Shown here: positions 1-12,239 of the stretch, in pieces | Layout of the letters: each line of letters opens with the position of its first letter | How positions within the stretch are numbered: the first letter of the stretch is position 1 | Notes under the pieces: generated by a model | What the model was told of the DNA's origin: nothing | The model's input: only the letters and a program-made list of their open reading frames with translations | Database searches by the model: none | Position numbers and translations under genes: made by a program | From: Acheta domesticus | Lineage: Eukaryota > Arthropoda > Insecta > Orthoptera > Gryllidae | Direction of reading: 5' to 3' | DNA: 64,000 nt | Assembly: GCA_031308135.1 (NCBI GenBank) | Contig: JAHLJT010000631.1 | Span: forward strand, 144,192,734 to 144,256,733

Positions 1-440
1 TTGTATTGCCTCCTTTAATGCAAAAAACCTCTTAAAAACAGCTCATCACACTGCACAATGATACGGAATATCTGAAAATTCAGCGTTTATGTTTATCAAT
101 AATTCTTTGAATGAACGGTGGTTAAGTTTCAGAATTGACAGAGAAAATTTACAATGCGGATAAAGTCTTTAGCAACATTGCCAATATTCGCCGCTTTTGC
201 ACAAAGTACTTCCTGGTGTATAATACAATGCACGCAGCTAATGAGTTCTTTGCCAAACTCCAACAGTTTTATTTTTAGTAACGTAACATATCCAATATGC
301 ACTCCACACATAGACGGTGCACCGTCAGTTGTTACAGAACACAGCCGTTCCCACGGTAAACCCACTTCTTCCAAAGCATCCTCGACGGCTCGAAAAATAT
401 CGACACTAGTTGTTGTGTCCTTGAGGTCGCCTTGTCGCGC
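1..440 (-). pseudogene. hAT transposase fragment (GTF2IRD2/ZBED-like), frameshifted
   Basis: The central part of an RNase-H-like hAT transposase is readable on the minus strand. Between 440 and 129 it contains RAVEDALEEVGLPW, then CSVTTDGAPSM and HCIIHQEVLCAK, which are hallmark blocks of the GTF2IRD2-like hAT lineage. The acidic residue of TTDGAP is kept. Past a stop near 129 the homology continues in another frame toward position 1, with LNHRSFKELL, DIPYHC and FKRFFALKEAI. The stop, frameshifts and missing N-terminus mean it cannot make transposase. The C-terminal dimerisation region would lie left of the window. The lineage is the same as the hAT at 34433-35704, but the copies are separate. 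Confidence 0.8.
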
Positions 441-545
441 GGACTGAAAGGATGCCCCCTCCCCTGGTGACTAATTTGCGCCAGCGCGCTGCGTGGAGCA
501 CGGGCGGAGCAAAATTGCACCGGAGCACAGTTTTGGACAGGCCTG
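1..545 (-). mobile_element. hAT element remnant, GTF2IRD2-like lineage, cut by window edge
   Basis: The right end reads, on the minus strand, CAGGCCTGTCCAAAACTG, a typical hAT terminal inverted repeat. It ends at 545, where HINE-like sequence resumes at about 546-553 (gactagaa, a possible 8-bp target duplication whose partner is outside the window). About 100 bp of terminal sequence joins directly to the middle of a transposase, so the N-terminal coding part is deleted. The element runs off the left edge. Confidence 0.7.
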
Positions 546-627
546 GACTAGAACCAGATCGACCGGGAAATATCCATTTTGGAAGAAATCGTACGTATGG
601 TTTAGGCGCTAGCAGTGTTCACAGACG

Positions 628-658
<31 letters not shown>

Positions 659-947
659 GGACGGATAGACGGACGGACAGACGGACGGACAGACGGACGG
701 ACAGACAGACGTTTTCCTTTCAATTGGTTTTTCGGTATCAAGGACCCACAAAATAGGGTTTCTGGCTACACCACGTGTTAGGGGATTTTTTTCTTAATTT
801 AGCAACTGGTTTTATCCACTTTTTCGTAATCAGGGCCTGGCAATGAATTTTTTCCCGCCGAATATTCGCCATTTTTTCGCGGAGCATTACATAACTTTCC
901 CTATAGTACGAATATCACTTCGTGTATACGTACGTATACGGGAAAGT
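546..947 (-). mobile_element. HINE-like repeat, copy a (5' part)
   Basis: This copy is in minus orientation, with its 5' terminus at 947. The terminus on the minus strand is ACTTTCCCGTATACGTACG, flanked by TT. Moving leftwards it contains the conserved segment with gttatgtaatg, the caccacgtgtta block, an expanded (GTCY)n array and the core ending near ccagatcgaccggg. The tandem modules and 3' end are missing because the hAT at 1-545 occupies their place. Confidence 0.85.
620..711. repeat. (RGAC)n / (GTCY)n microsatellite
   Basis: About 90 bp of cagacgga-type tetranucleotide repeat, the longest array of this motif in the window. It sits at the fixed position between the 5' segment and core of HINE copy a. 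The same slot holds much shorter arrays in other copies (12360, 27119, 38936, 55283). Confidence 0.95.
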
Positions 948-2017
948 AATAAAAGACGAAGGTATCATATATGATACCTCAGGAGTGAAGAGAATATGTA
1001 TAAGTAATTAAGTATTCTAATTAAGAGTTGTCATTTTAGTTTATGTAGTCATTTTCATTAATTTACTTTTATAAATGTTCATAAGTTGATAATATATTTT
1101 TAAAATAGTATTATTTTTGTCATTTCATTTTTACAACGAATGTAAGTAAAGATTATTAAACATGAATCTTATCTTGTCTTTATTATCTCAATTTCTAAAA
1201 TTAAAAACAGTAAATGATTTTCAAGATGAATTTTCATGAAACGTTTTGAAATTAATCAGACTCTTATTGGCATTAGTGCACACCCCCTCAAATAAATAAG
1301 AATCCTAATTTGAAGTATTCTGACGGGCGCACATTCCATGCTTGAAATGGACACCTGAATACCTAGATAAGCCTCTGCTCTTTGTACAGTTTGTTTGGCT
1401 CGAATGTGCATAAATTCTGCATTATAAAATCAAACAATAAAAAATGTTTACCCTTTTTCCAATCCAATGTTTTCATAAGAATTAATTGTATTTTGCATTT
1501 AAAAATTATTTATTGACCATACATTATTTCACAGTTGTTCCATTACGAATTTTTAAAAAAATTACATTTTAATTCGTAGTTAATGGAAATCTTTTAGGTC
1601 TTCGGCTATTTGTTGACGCTATGTCATCAGTCAAACATGAAACGTATAACATTAAGTATTCAGATATATTTTTCATATTGAATGTTTGTATGCTATATTT
1701 CTACACCTACATTCCTCATGTGCTCAATAGCCGAAAAAAAGATTTCATTTACACCTTAATTAGTTTCGGAAGTTTACCAGCAATAAATGTTGATCACTGC
1801 TATCAATGTAATTTTCGGCGATATGTAAAAATTAGTTAAGTCAGTTTACAGTGATCAAATGTAGAAAAAACATATTTTTGAAACAAATTGGAAATTACTC
1901 TGAAGGGTAAACAATAAAAAAGTTTTGTAGACAATTATCAACTCTGTTTCATTTAGTACAAACGGCACTATGAGAATGGAAACATCTAAATATTAAGTAA
2001 TTTATTACTTACTTCTA
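948..2017. other. AT-rich DNA, nothing recognised
   Basis: Low-complexity AT-rich sequence. A 72-codon frame at 1621-1839 has no recognisable domain and is not called as a gene. Confidence 0.6.
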
Positions 2018-2510
2018 TTCCAAATCTATAAAAATGAACAGGATAATATTGATTAATTCCCGTGTTTGACGTCGGACTAGAACAAAAGTATTTGAACTTT
2101 CTTTAGAACTCTTTGAACGCTACCAGGTACTCTGCTCAGAACCGATAAAATAGAAATTTGAAAATCTTTTTCTCCCAAAATTTCAATTTCAAAATAAAGA
2201 ACATTAAATTATTGAATAATGCCTGCGTTTGACGTCGGAGATGAAAAGCTTGTTTGTACTTTCCTTAGAACTCTTTGACCGCTACCCACAACTCTGATCA
2301 TAACTAGTAAAATAGATTTTTGAAAATATTTTTTCCCAAATCTCCACTTTGAAAAGATGAACAGGGAACTATTGAATAATATTTTTGTTTGACGTCGGAC
2401 AAAAAAAGTGTTTAGGAACTTTCTTCAGAACTCTTTGACAGCCTCCCAGAACTCTGGTCAGAACTGATGAATTAGAATTTTGAAAGTTAATTTTAAAAGT
2501 GAAAGGCAAG
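2018..2510. repeat. Three-unit tandem repeat, period about 161 bp
   Basis: Three diverged units each carry gtttgacgtcgga, at 2064, 2227 and 2387 (spacings 163 and 160). Each is followed by ctttcttagaactctttga-like and ccca.aactctg.tcagaac-like blocks. It may be a short satellite or the internal repeat of an unidentified element. No coding potential was seen. Confidence 0.85.
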
Positions 2511-5310
2511 TAAGAAGAAGAGAAAATAGTCTTATTAAATAGCCATTGGGCACTTGGTATTACCAATAAAAAACTCCCTATTACTTGGAAATTACCTGGC
2601 TGGTTTACGTATAATCAATACATTGACAAACTCTCTCAGTAAAACGAAAACTCTCAAAGACGAAATAAAGTACTCTGTCACTTGAGTTTCCTATTTACAC
2701 GTTATACCAGCGTTTTCAGATGATTAAATGTGTAACCCAGTACCAACTATCAAAAATCCTGGTACTTCCATTAAAATTCCTGGTACCAATGACGATTCTA
2801 AAATTGCTCATATTATAACCCTATTATAATTTAGTGCGCACGGGGTGCTCGATAAATTTAAATCGATATCGAGTCATTTTATATCAGTAAACTGGATGGA
2901 AGCATGGAAGACTAAAACGTCTCCTGTAGCATGTCCTGGAAAAATACTATCTTGACACGCTTAATATTTTTACGACACTCTTTTCACCAATATCACAGTT
3001 ATTTGTGATATCAAGGTTCCTGTTAAATTATTGCATAAAAATTATTATACCAATCTTAAATCGTACATTATCAATTACCGTAGATTTAAAATCCTGGTAT
3101 ACAAGCGTGCCAGAATATCTTCATCCTGGTACATGGTATTTTTATTAAAATCCTGGTAAAAATATCAGGATCCTGATGCGTCTGGCAACACTGCGTTACT
3201 CTCTATATTCAAACACAAACGTACCTTCAGATTTATCTGTCCATCGATTCGAAACGTTCAAGTTCCATTTATTGTCCTGGACAAAAATTATATATTACTG
3301 ACGAAGAACAACGCTGTAATATTGAGTCGATGTTACATAACTACTGGTTTAATTTCTAGTTACCCCGTTTACAAATAATAATACACTGATCCAAAATAAC
3401 AATTATTTCAAGTGAGAAGACAATAGCTTAACAATTACCTATGATTACAGCGAAGGATAAAAACCTTTTCTTTAACTGGGCTTTCTTTAACTTAAATTAT
3501 TCTTAGCGTAGTAGCTATACGTGACCTAAAGAAAAAGAAAGCAATAAGTCCATAAAACAAATATAATCGCTTCTACTGTTGGCTCTTTGCTCTGGCATAT
3601 TTTCCTGAAAGACAAGGAAGATGGCGAAGAAATATTAGAGTATTATATGTAATAGTGCTTTGTAATCGCACATAAACAGTAGCAAAACGACACGTAACAC
3701 CGATGGAATGGGTAATTATCTACAGCACAAACTAAGTGGTCTTTAAAATATCCAGAAAGAGAAAGAAATGGCATTATAAATCTAAAACCATGAACAGGAG
3801 AGGCCAGTAAATATGTCTTTGAGCGACGGCATAAAGATGAGCGGAGAAGTATGATACTTAAAACAAATGGGCAATTATATGTAAAGAAAGGAAAAACGAG
3901 ATCAGGGAACGCAAACATCTGTCCCAGAAAAGGAAGAGTGACCAACCTAGTGACCAACCACTACCCCTAATAAAGGTTTACACAAATTGGAATCATTCAT
4001 TGAAAGACTCACTGGGGTGAATATCGTGCGCATATATAAGGTAAAGTGCTTGCCATTTACTCTATTTTGAGCGAGATCATTGATACGGTTTTTATTGATA
4101 CGGTTCTAAAGATCTAAAATCTTTCGTAGTACCTAAGTCGTAGAATTCTGTTTCAAAATTCTCAACACATTAAATGATCTGCTCCGTGTTACTTAACCAG
4201 AGATCTGGATACCTACAACAACTCCCGTTTCTCCGTACAACTTGAAGAACCAGAAAAGTTGCATACCACTATAGCATCTAATCGTACCTTTCTACAAACT
4301 ATAATTCAAATAATCATTGAACTTCCTGAGCTGTGGCATAGATTAGTGTAATTTGCAGATACGGGTCTAAAGATTTTTTATATAATGTTCTCTGAAGTTA
4401 ATAAATAAATGGGAGTAGAAAGCAAGTTTCATCTAAACATTTTTTTAAATTCACGAGGCTCAAAAATGCATTGATTTCTAAAGTAACTTTATTATTAAGT
4501 TTTGAATGATCTTTGCCAAATATAAAAAGACGAGAAAGAAAAAAAAGAGAGTACATAAAGAATTACTATTCGTCCGGCTTCATTTGACGACTGATACTTT
4601 GCTTTGAAGTACGACGTCAGGATGACGGTATGTGGGAGAAGGAGACCTGTAAAGCATGAAGCGAAAAGATACATTTTTTGTCAAATTTAAAGCATCGTAA
4701 TAACTTACCTCACACAAGCATGAGGTCACTAGCTAATTTTTATATGAATGACTTATCAACGCAAAATAAACGACAGTACACATCAAGATTTTTAAATGCG
4801 CGATAGAAGGTAGGCGGGAGAACACTCGCAATATCTCGCGCCTGACATCAACGATTACATGTCTGTGGGGGGGCAATAACGATGGTAGCGACAGAGAAAA
4901 AGCAGGCAGAAGTAACCAAAAGTGTCACAGAGCCTGATGGTTTTGGCACGAATAATCATAACAGAGATATTTTCCATCATGGCTTTTTCTATATTTTTGA
5001 CATCAAAATAATGGTGAAGTGGATCAAATCATATATTGCATTAAGACGGATCAATATTTTCCCCAAGTATTCATGGCTCATACTGCGAAAGATGTGAGTG
5101 TAGAATACTACACAGAAACTCTTTTGATATATTGATAAAAGTAACAAACCTTTGGTTCCAGATATTTAGAAGGGTTACGAAAAATTAAATCATTATAAGG
5201 TTTCGAAATGTCTATTCGTTGCTTTATCTTAACGTTAATGATCCCTATTTTTTTCAGACAGCTTTCATTGTTTTAGTACCACACAAGAATTGTGATTTCT
5301 TATTTCATAC
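2511..5310. other. AT-rich intergenic or old repeat DNA
   Basis: No domain or RNA gene recognised. Between 2734 and 3195 the phrase ATTAAAATYCCTGGTA recurs in direct orientation, and tctggcaacactgcg follows at about 3180, which suggests an old unidentified element. Open frames of 60-104 codons here (for example 3643-3957 on the minus strand) have no recognisable features. Confidence 0.5.
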
Positions 5311-5376
5311 TTTATTTTCGTGTCGTACGACATTTCGACGGAGTTTTCCCGTCATCTTCAGATCACCTGAAGATTT
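5311..5376 (-). ncRNA. Hammerhead-ribozyme-like motif of Penelope type
   Basis: On the minus strand the segment reads CTGAAGA (core position 7 is free to vary), a T, then stem II GACGG/CCGTC with a 7-nt loop, then GAAA, then a minimal stem III (A-U, U.G, loop GTC) ending in GTA, a permitted cleavage triplet. The spacing matches the small hammerheads found in Penelope-like retroelements. Stem I is poor: only a GTG/CAC match with interruptions. No Penelope coding sequence is nearby, so this would be a decayed terminal fragment. Confidence 0.4.
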
Positions 5377-5690
5377 ATTATTTTATTAAAAACCATTATT
5401 TTATTAAAAATACAAACATATTTGCACATGATAGTTATTTATAATATATTAAAAAATCTGTGTAATTAAGAATAATTGCAATATAATTGTAATTAAATCA
5501 TAATCTGTGCTAATGATTTAAATGTATACTTATTAAATTAATATAAATAATTTTTAACTAAACCATAAAAATTATATAATTCAAACAATAAAATTTTCAA
5601 ACTACTAAAACGATGAAAACTATTGATATATAAAAATTTCAAGTAAATGATTTAAATTATATTATTCCAACCATAAAATAATCTAATCGG
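5377..5690. other. AT-rich DNA, nothing recognised
   Basis: Dominated by A/T runs. No feature seen. Confidence 0.6.
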
Positions 5691-5935
5691 TGTCACCCCT
5701 AGAATACGCCACTGAGCCGCGAGCGAGTGGCGAATGGAGAGGCGAGAGCGGGACGCGAGTGGAGAGCGGCGCGGCGGGCGACCGCCAGGCGCGCGGAAGC
5801 GACGACGCGCGCTCTTTCACTCCCTCTCCACGCACCACCTGCCCCCTCCCGGGCTGCCGCCGAGCCGTCAGGCAGCGCGTGATTAACCAAACCGGCTCCG
5901 TGTGATTTAATCATCGCATTATGCGACACCAAATG
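5691..5935. other. CpG-rich islet
   Basis: About 240 bp of CpG-dense sequence with sharp borders in an AT-rich background. Overlapping frames exist on both strands but look compositional, with Arg/Ala/Gly-rich low-complexity translations. The edges carry ggtgtcacccctag and gcgacaccaaatgtaggg, which could be degenerate termini of an unidentified element, possibly an LTR. It could instead be a promoter-type CpG island. Confidence 0.5.
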
Positions 5936-6255
5936 TAGGGATAATCATTTCACTCGCTCCATTGCATAAATAAAATTCCTCATATACATAATACTCCAAA
6001 TAACGCTTATATTGTTTTACAGTTAATAAAATTACATTTTTCGACTAATATCCAGTGTCATTAAAGCTGCATCCAAGTGTACGACCCTACACATAAAACC
6101 TTATTATAAGTTCAATTTTTTGGCCTCTTTAAGAAACAATTTATTTATAAAGTATCATGATTGTTATATTCCCTTAAATACGAAAGTAATTCAGTAAAAA
6201 TCAAAAGGTCGTCCACAATAATTTTCCGTAACATTAATTCCATTCATTCATAAAA
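5936..6255. other. AT-rich DNA, nothing recognised
   Basis: Contains only dispersed AT-rich sequence. No feature seen. Confidence 0.6.
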
Positions 6256-7375
6256 CTAGTGGTGCTACAGACTGGCACAGACTTTCCCGTATTAGTTTCC
6301 TATTTCCTTGGATCTCGGATAGCTATTCGGACTTGACACATACTCTTGCCTATTGCCATCTGTTGCCGCCCAAACTACGTTTTTTTGACATTTTCTTAAT
6401 TTTTCCGTTTCTTAATAGCAGAAAAAATTAAATATTATTTTACGAATTTTAAAGAAGAGTAAAACCTCGTCCTAAATGGCAATTTTTTTTAAAAATATTA
6501 TGGAGCTGTTTTTAAGAAAATGACGTTTAGGCGCTACTGTAAATGCGATGCTCTTTCTAACATGAATCTTTTGTAATTTCGAAAAACTTCATTAGAAGTC
6601 ATTTGAAGCATATTAACTCACAAATACAAAAGTGTTAACAAATTGCTCAAAATCTGCATATTAAAAGTGTGAGAAATCTTTCAAAAAAATCACGTTTGTA
6701 TAATTCTTGGAAAAACGAAAATATTCCCTAAATTGAACACTACGTCATATTAAAGAGTGCCATTTGCGCTATCCGTTCGAGAAGTTCGAAGAAAAAATTT
6801 GCAAACGCCATTTTAAAATGGCGTTTGAGTTTTTCTGAAAATGCAGAAATATGAGCTAATTTTCACAGAAAACAGTCAATTTTTCGAGAAATTTATACGA
6901 CATTATTTAAAGGGAAGGTATTCATCAACATAACGATATGAACTAATACCCGTTAATGTAAGTATTAACAACGTGAGAAACAAGGCAATAAAATTACAGT
7001 TTTGTAATATTTTTGAAAAAACAAAAGAATAGGGCAATATAGCGTTTATGTCATCTCACAGAGTACATTCCGCAAATTAAACTTTACGTCATATTAAAGA
7101 GTGTAATTAGAACTATAAGTTAGAAAAGTTTGAAGAAAAAACTTGGAGTCATTTTTCAGAAAATGGCGTTTAAGCGTTTCTAAAAATGCGATATTTTGAA
7201 CTACTTTTCACAGAAAACGGTTGAGTTTTCGAAAAACTGTATTTGACATTATTTAAAGCACTTGTACTAATAAATATAATAATGTGAACAAATCGCCGCG
7301 AATGAAAATATTAACGACGTCAGGGACAAGTCAAAAAATTTCACTTTTGTAATTTTTGAAATTAAACTTGAAATG
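6256..7375 (-). mobile_element. HINE-like repeat, copy b (3' half)
   Basis: The 3' terminus is at 6256, where the plus strand reads CTAGTGGTGCTACAGA preceded by A (T on the element strand). The inverse 12-mer ACTTTCCCGTAT lies just inside. Three module units follow with repeating landmarks (tggagc near 6501, an equivalent near 6800, tggagtca near 7145), then similarity fades near 7375. The microsatellite, core and 5' end are absent. Confidence 0.85.
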
Positions 7376-8954
7376 AAAATTTATTTCTGGCATTGATTTC
7401 AGTGTCTTCACATATCCGATGCGTATTGTGCAAAATTCTGCATACGCAGAATGTAAGAAAGTAAAATAATTAAAAGGCAATAAATATTTCGATATCCCAG
7501 TTGCGGAGGCGGCGGCGTACGCTACAGCGCATTGTTGCCGCGCAGCTTGAAAGCAGCAAAGGATCGTTTGTATTGTGTGCATATGTTAGAACGCAGTAAC
7601 AGTGATAGCTTTATAAGCGTGATAGCGTTATAGCACAAATGCAAATTGATCGAACAGTATATAATAGTAATTATTAAATACTACAATGTTGTAATAATCT
7701 CTAACTATTGTCGTTTTAACACGATTTACAGTTACTCCTTCGGGAGGCAGGAGCTCCTTGGAAGGAACGAAAAACATTCTCTACTTAAGAACAGAGCAGA
7801 TTCTGCGTCGCGGAACGATATCACGTTTATAAAAATGAAAATTGATGCTATAAAGTTAATAATTATACTGCGGAACTCCATCCATTCACATACTGATTGC
7901 GCATATCCAAAGGAAACGTATAAATTTACCTATTATCAAATTCAAAACGAAAGGTGCCCGTTTTTATTTAGCATATTTGAACATTTCTGATTTTTTTTCT
8001 TTAACTACATATTTTTCTAAATGTGGCATATTTAGGGCCGTATATTCCAAGTTTTTGTGCAGAAGTGAGTCGAAGTCTAATATTTTCGTGTGTTAATACT
8101 TCAAAAGAAAAGTGAATTAAGTAATGTCAATGCTACAATACTAACATCATTGGGTATTTTTGCCGAGTCATTCGAATCTTATATTCACTGAAGTTAGCAA
8201 TATTTATTGTTTCATATATTACTAATATTGCAATGTAAATTTAAGAAACATTTTTTGTAAATTATTATAAATTACTATATGTGTTCAATATGTTAATCCC
8301 GTCGAATCCTATTCGCTTTATAATCGTCCTGAATATAAAGAATAACATTCTTCATATTTAAGCTAAGACAGCCTGTTATTTTACATTTTATAAAATTTCA
8401 TGTATTTAAAATAATGCATTCTCATGATTTATTCTCTGTATTTCGCGGTCCTAAAATAGGTTACCAAACAATTTTTATTATTTTTTATGTTTAAAATTCT
8501 CTTAGGCTTTGTGTTACATGTTACGTGGGGGGATTTCAAAGTAATATTTGAATGATAAAATATGTTCAAATTATCTTGTAATTTTTTTTAATATATACGG
8601 ATTATTATCCAGCATTCAGAAAAAAATTATAGACAAATTATAAAAAAGAGTCAATTGGGAGATTCGTTGCATTGCTACTTTTTGCAAAATTATCATTTTT
8701 CGCCTAAGTGTTTTTTTTGCGAGCAAGACACGTACGTATAATAAAATACGAAATAATATGAAAAATTCTAACTTACTTAGCATCCAATTGCGTAATTTGG
8801 GAGCGGGCGACTGAAAGTTAGCAATCTATACTTTACATCATGCAACATGTTTTAAATAATTGCTAAAGGATTCATTTGTATACATGTAATAAAAGCTCCA
8901 ATGTAAGAAACGAACAAAGAAATATGAAATAACATACACATTCTAACACTGCAT
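7376..8954. other. AT-rich DNA, nothing recognised
   Basis: A small CG-rich patch (gcggcggcgtacg) occurs near 7510. A 114-codon frame at 7646-7990 shows no domain. I see no confident feature. Confidence 0.5.
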
Positions 8955-10392
8955 CAGGGGCGGCTCGTTCTAAGGGGCCACTTGGGTCGGGCCTCGCCAA
9001 AGCACCAAAATGGTTATTTATCTTTATCGTAATCTCTTTGTGATACTTTAAGGCAATTGTTTATTAGTGAAGATCGACAATTCGTCCCCCAGAACTCATC
9101 CCAAGTCCCAATAACCAAGAATTGAGGACCATAGTTACTTGCCGCACTCAAAGAGAGCGTTAGTAGTGCTCAAGGGGCCCGGCAAGAGTGGGCCCAAAGC
9201 GGTAACTTCACTCCGCTTAAAGGTCAGCGCCCTTTCGCACTGCTTGCTAATTTTGGCAGTCCGAGGGGCCCGCACTAGCGGGCCCTTCTCAGAGAAACGG
9301 CAGTCTGAGCGCGCGGTTTCCAAAGTGCACGTGAAAGTTCTGCGCGCTGTGAAATGAACACATTGGATTCGTTACACGGTTTTCCGTTTTCTTCACGAAG
9401 ACATGACGAAAAATTGATATTAACATCACATCAACCGAGTGACTTTTCATTTACAAATGTTGATGGAAGAAAGAAATGAACATTCTGTAATTCGTGGTTT
9501 CAGAAAAAAAATATGGTTGACTGTGAGTGAAGAAAAACAAAGCTTCTTTTGCTTTTATTGTTTATTATTTGGTGGTGAGCGGTTGTAGATGACAGTACGC
9601 TGTAAAGATCTGAAACATTTGAGAGGAAGGATAAAGAAACGCGTAGAAAGTGCGTTGCATTTAGAAAACGCTTGTAAATTTAAAACTTTTGAAATCTTGA
9701 ACATTGTTGCACAGATTGACTCGGGGGTCAAAATTTCAATCTAGAAACATAATGAACAAGTCGCAATAAATAAATATATTTTAGGTAGTGTGATTGAGTG
9801 TTTAAAATCCTGTAGTACTCATTGAGAGAGCATGATGAATCTGAAGATTCAAAAAACCGTCGCAATTTTTTAGACTTATCGTTACTCGGCAATCTAGATA
9901 GTGTGTTAGATGATCATTTAAACAATTCTCTGTTTATAAATACAACTCAAATATGACATATAACGAGCTGACAGATTCTATGTATGAAGTGTATTTGGAG
10001 GAAGTGAAGAAAGACATAGATGTAGCTGATTTTCTTTCCCTGGAGGCCGATTAAATAACTGACATAACACAACATAGTCAATTTTTCTTAATTTTATATG
10101 TTCCCCTTTCGAACTCTCAGCATTCTGAATGATAAGCTTAGCATTAGCATAATTTTTACAAAGATCTGTTTCCGTTGATATGCCAATATTTGATTAAAAG
10201 TCTTAATAAAAATTCCTATTTATGCTTTTTGTGGAAAACTAATATATTTAAAGGTTTAATTAATAGATATTTAATATTAATTAAATAATTCATTAAATCG
10301 TAATTCTTTAATTAAATCAAATTGATTCTGAGATGATATTCGTGCTTTTGCGCCTTGCCCCACTAGAAAAAATGTCACGAGCCGCTACCTTA
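8955..10392 (+). mobile_element. hAT-type element, ZMYM1/TTF-finger lineage
   Basis: The left terminus CAGGGGCGGCTCGT starts at 8955. The right end has the inverse core ACGAGCCGC at 10379-10387. Both terminal regions share the GGGCCTCGCC / GGGGCAAGGCGC-like stretch. The outermost bases of the right end are degraded and no clear 8-bp target duplication is visible. The degraded transposase inside fits an old copy. An ORF-like GC patch at 9135-9357 on both strands is terminal-region sequence, not a gene. Confidence 0.7.
9440..10055 (+). pseudogene. Decayed TTF-finger (ZMYM1-like) hAT transposase
   Basis: Broken by stops and frameshifts. Readable pieces include FRKKIWLTVSEEKQ followed by FFCFYCLLFGGE, the Cys-x2-Cys start of a TTF-type zinc finger that precedes hAT transposase domains in the ZMYM1-like lineage. 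Next come a basic helical stretch (LRGRIKKRVESALH) and later NFLDLSLLGNLDSVLDDHL and LTDSMYEVYLEEVKKDIDVADF, which resemble the region leading into the catalytic domain. The catalytic domain and C-terminal dimerisation part are deleted. It is flanked by the termini at 8955 and 10387. Confidence 0.6.
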
Positions 10393-10760
10393 TTCAAAAC
10401 AACCTCCGAAATTACGATCAGGTAGCGAAGGATTTTCAGACCGGGCGACTAATTTTGACGCCCAATTACTTCACAAATGCTCATATTTTCGAAAAATTGA
10501 ACATGACCTTATTTGAAGATCTATTTGTAAGAACATACTCCATTAAGAAAAAAATGTATCTTCATAATTGTAGTTGTAGGAAGACATGGAAAAAAATCTC
10601 TACTTTTTCAATTTTAGAAAAATCAGAGTTTTCAACCAACATGAGACCTGCGCCATTCTCTGAAACTAACTTGAGACTATCCAACGACAAAATTTAATTA
10701 AAATTGTTGGCGCCATTTTTTGAAAATTGTGGAAATGTCCTAGGGGTTTCATGTAAAGTA

Positions 10761-11369
10761 AAAACTGTTCCTTTCTGCTCTCAAGTTAAAAATCTTGGTC
10801 TGACCATCGATAAATTTCTAAATTGGGAACCTCATGCTCGGGACACTTGCCGCAAAGTGTATGCCTCAATGTACTCACTCAAATGTGCTTACAAATGCCT
10901 TCCACCCAAAACCAAAGAACGTCTAGTAAAATCACTCCTGCTCCCCCTGCTTGATTACGGTGATATCGTGTACGGTAACATAAATAAACCAACCGCTGAT
11001 GCTCTTCAAAGAGTTCAAAATGCATGTGTTAGGTTTCAATACAATATCAGAAAGTATGATCACATATCGGGGTACTATAAAGCAAATCATTTATTAAACT
11101 TGAAAGGTCGACGCCTGTTTCATAGTTTGTGCCTTTTCTACAAAATATTAAATACGGGTGTACCTGCTTACCTCTCTTATAAAATGTCTTATCTCAAAAC
11201 AAAAAGATTCCAGAAATCCTTGCTATGCAATATTCCTAAAAGCAACACCAATTTTTATAATAAATCTTACTTAGTAGCAACGACCCGAGAGTGGAATAAC
11301 CTTCCAGAAAATGTTAGGAAATGTAAAACATTGCGATCATTCAAAAACATTTACATACTCTTCTACTGA
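10761..11369 (+). pseudogene. LINE reverse transcriptase, C-terminal part
   Basis: About 202 codons, open to a natural stop at 11369. It begins past the catalytic palm motifs, with FCSQVKNLGLTIDKFLNW, then LLPLLDYGDIVYGN, ALQRVQNACVRF and the terminal TTREWNNLPENVRKCKTLR-type block found at the end of jockey/CR1 RT proteins. The frame also stays open for 19 codons upstream (from 10704), but those codons are HINE sequence joined by the insertion, so the chimeric N-terminus is accidental. The catalytic YxDD region is missing because of 5' truncation. Confidence 0.85.
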
Positions 11370-12198
11370 GCTGATAATGTACGATGTGAAAGTGTGTACT
11401 CAATGTATTATTATTATTTTAATTTTTATTTATTATTATTATTATCATTTATTATTATTATTATTATTATCATTCAAAATTGTACGCTAAATGTAACATT
11501 TTATATGACATCTTTAACTTTTTTTATTTTGTATTTTCTTATACTTCTTAGGTTAATTCTTAATTTAATAAACAACAGTATAATTAGTTTAAATTAAGTT
11601 TAATATAAAATTATAAAGTTGTTGTTTTTTTTGTTTGTATTATCAACTTGTAATTTCAAATTCATTCCAGCTCAACTTGTCATGGCTCTGACTGAATGCG
11701 TCTTTTCCCTTGGTACATGTTGATGTAATTAAAATCGGCCCTAAGCCGTCGTCCTGGCCGGGTGGTTGTGTGCATTCTCATTTATTATTTTTTTAATGAG
11801 TTCTTTAATGGATTGAGATTTTCTTGCTAACATTTTGACGCGTATGAGTTAATTTTTTTTTCTCTTTCATAATTTATTTTCGGGCATCTCTTTAATGTTC
11901 TCTTGTGTCAGTAAATGCTTTATAAATTATTTTAAATCTTTTATTTTGTTGCTCAACGTTGAAGAGCATGCACACTTCCTTTGTTTTCCCTAGTTTTCCC
12001 CGGTCGTTTAAGGTAAATGCTGGGACGTTGTGTTTTTTACTTTCACTTTGTGAGCCCAGGGGCAAGACATATCTAAGTTGTATTTTATTTAATTTACTAA
12101 ATGTACTGTTTCAATTTTTATCTATATATGTATGTATTACGTGGTTAGGCGGAAGAGCGGGCCTAATGGCCCGAGTCTCGCCACATAAATAAAGTCAC

Positions 12199-12239
<41 letters not shown>

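Noticed and set aside
154..447. 97-codon plus-strand frame
   Set aside because: It is the antisense shadow of the hAT transposase fragment.
3643..3957. 104-codon minus-strand frame
   Set aside because: Phe/Leu/Tyr-rich translation with no domain and no neighbouring exon signals.
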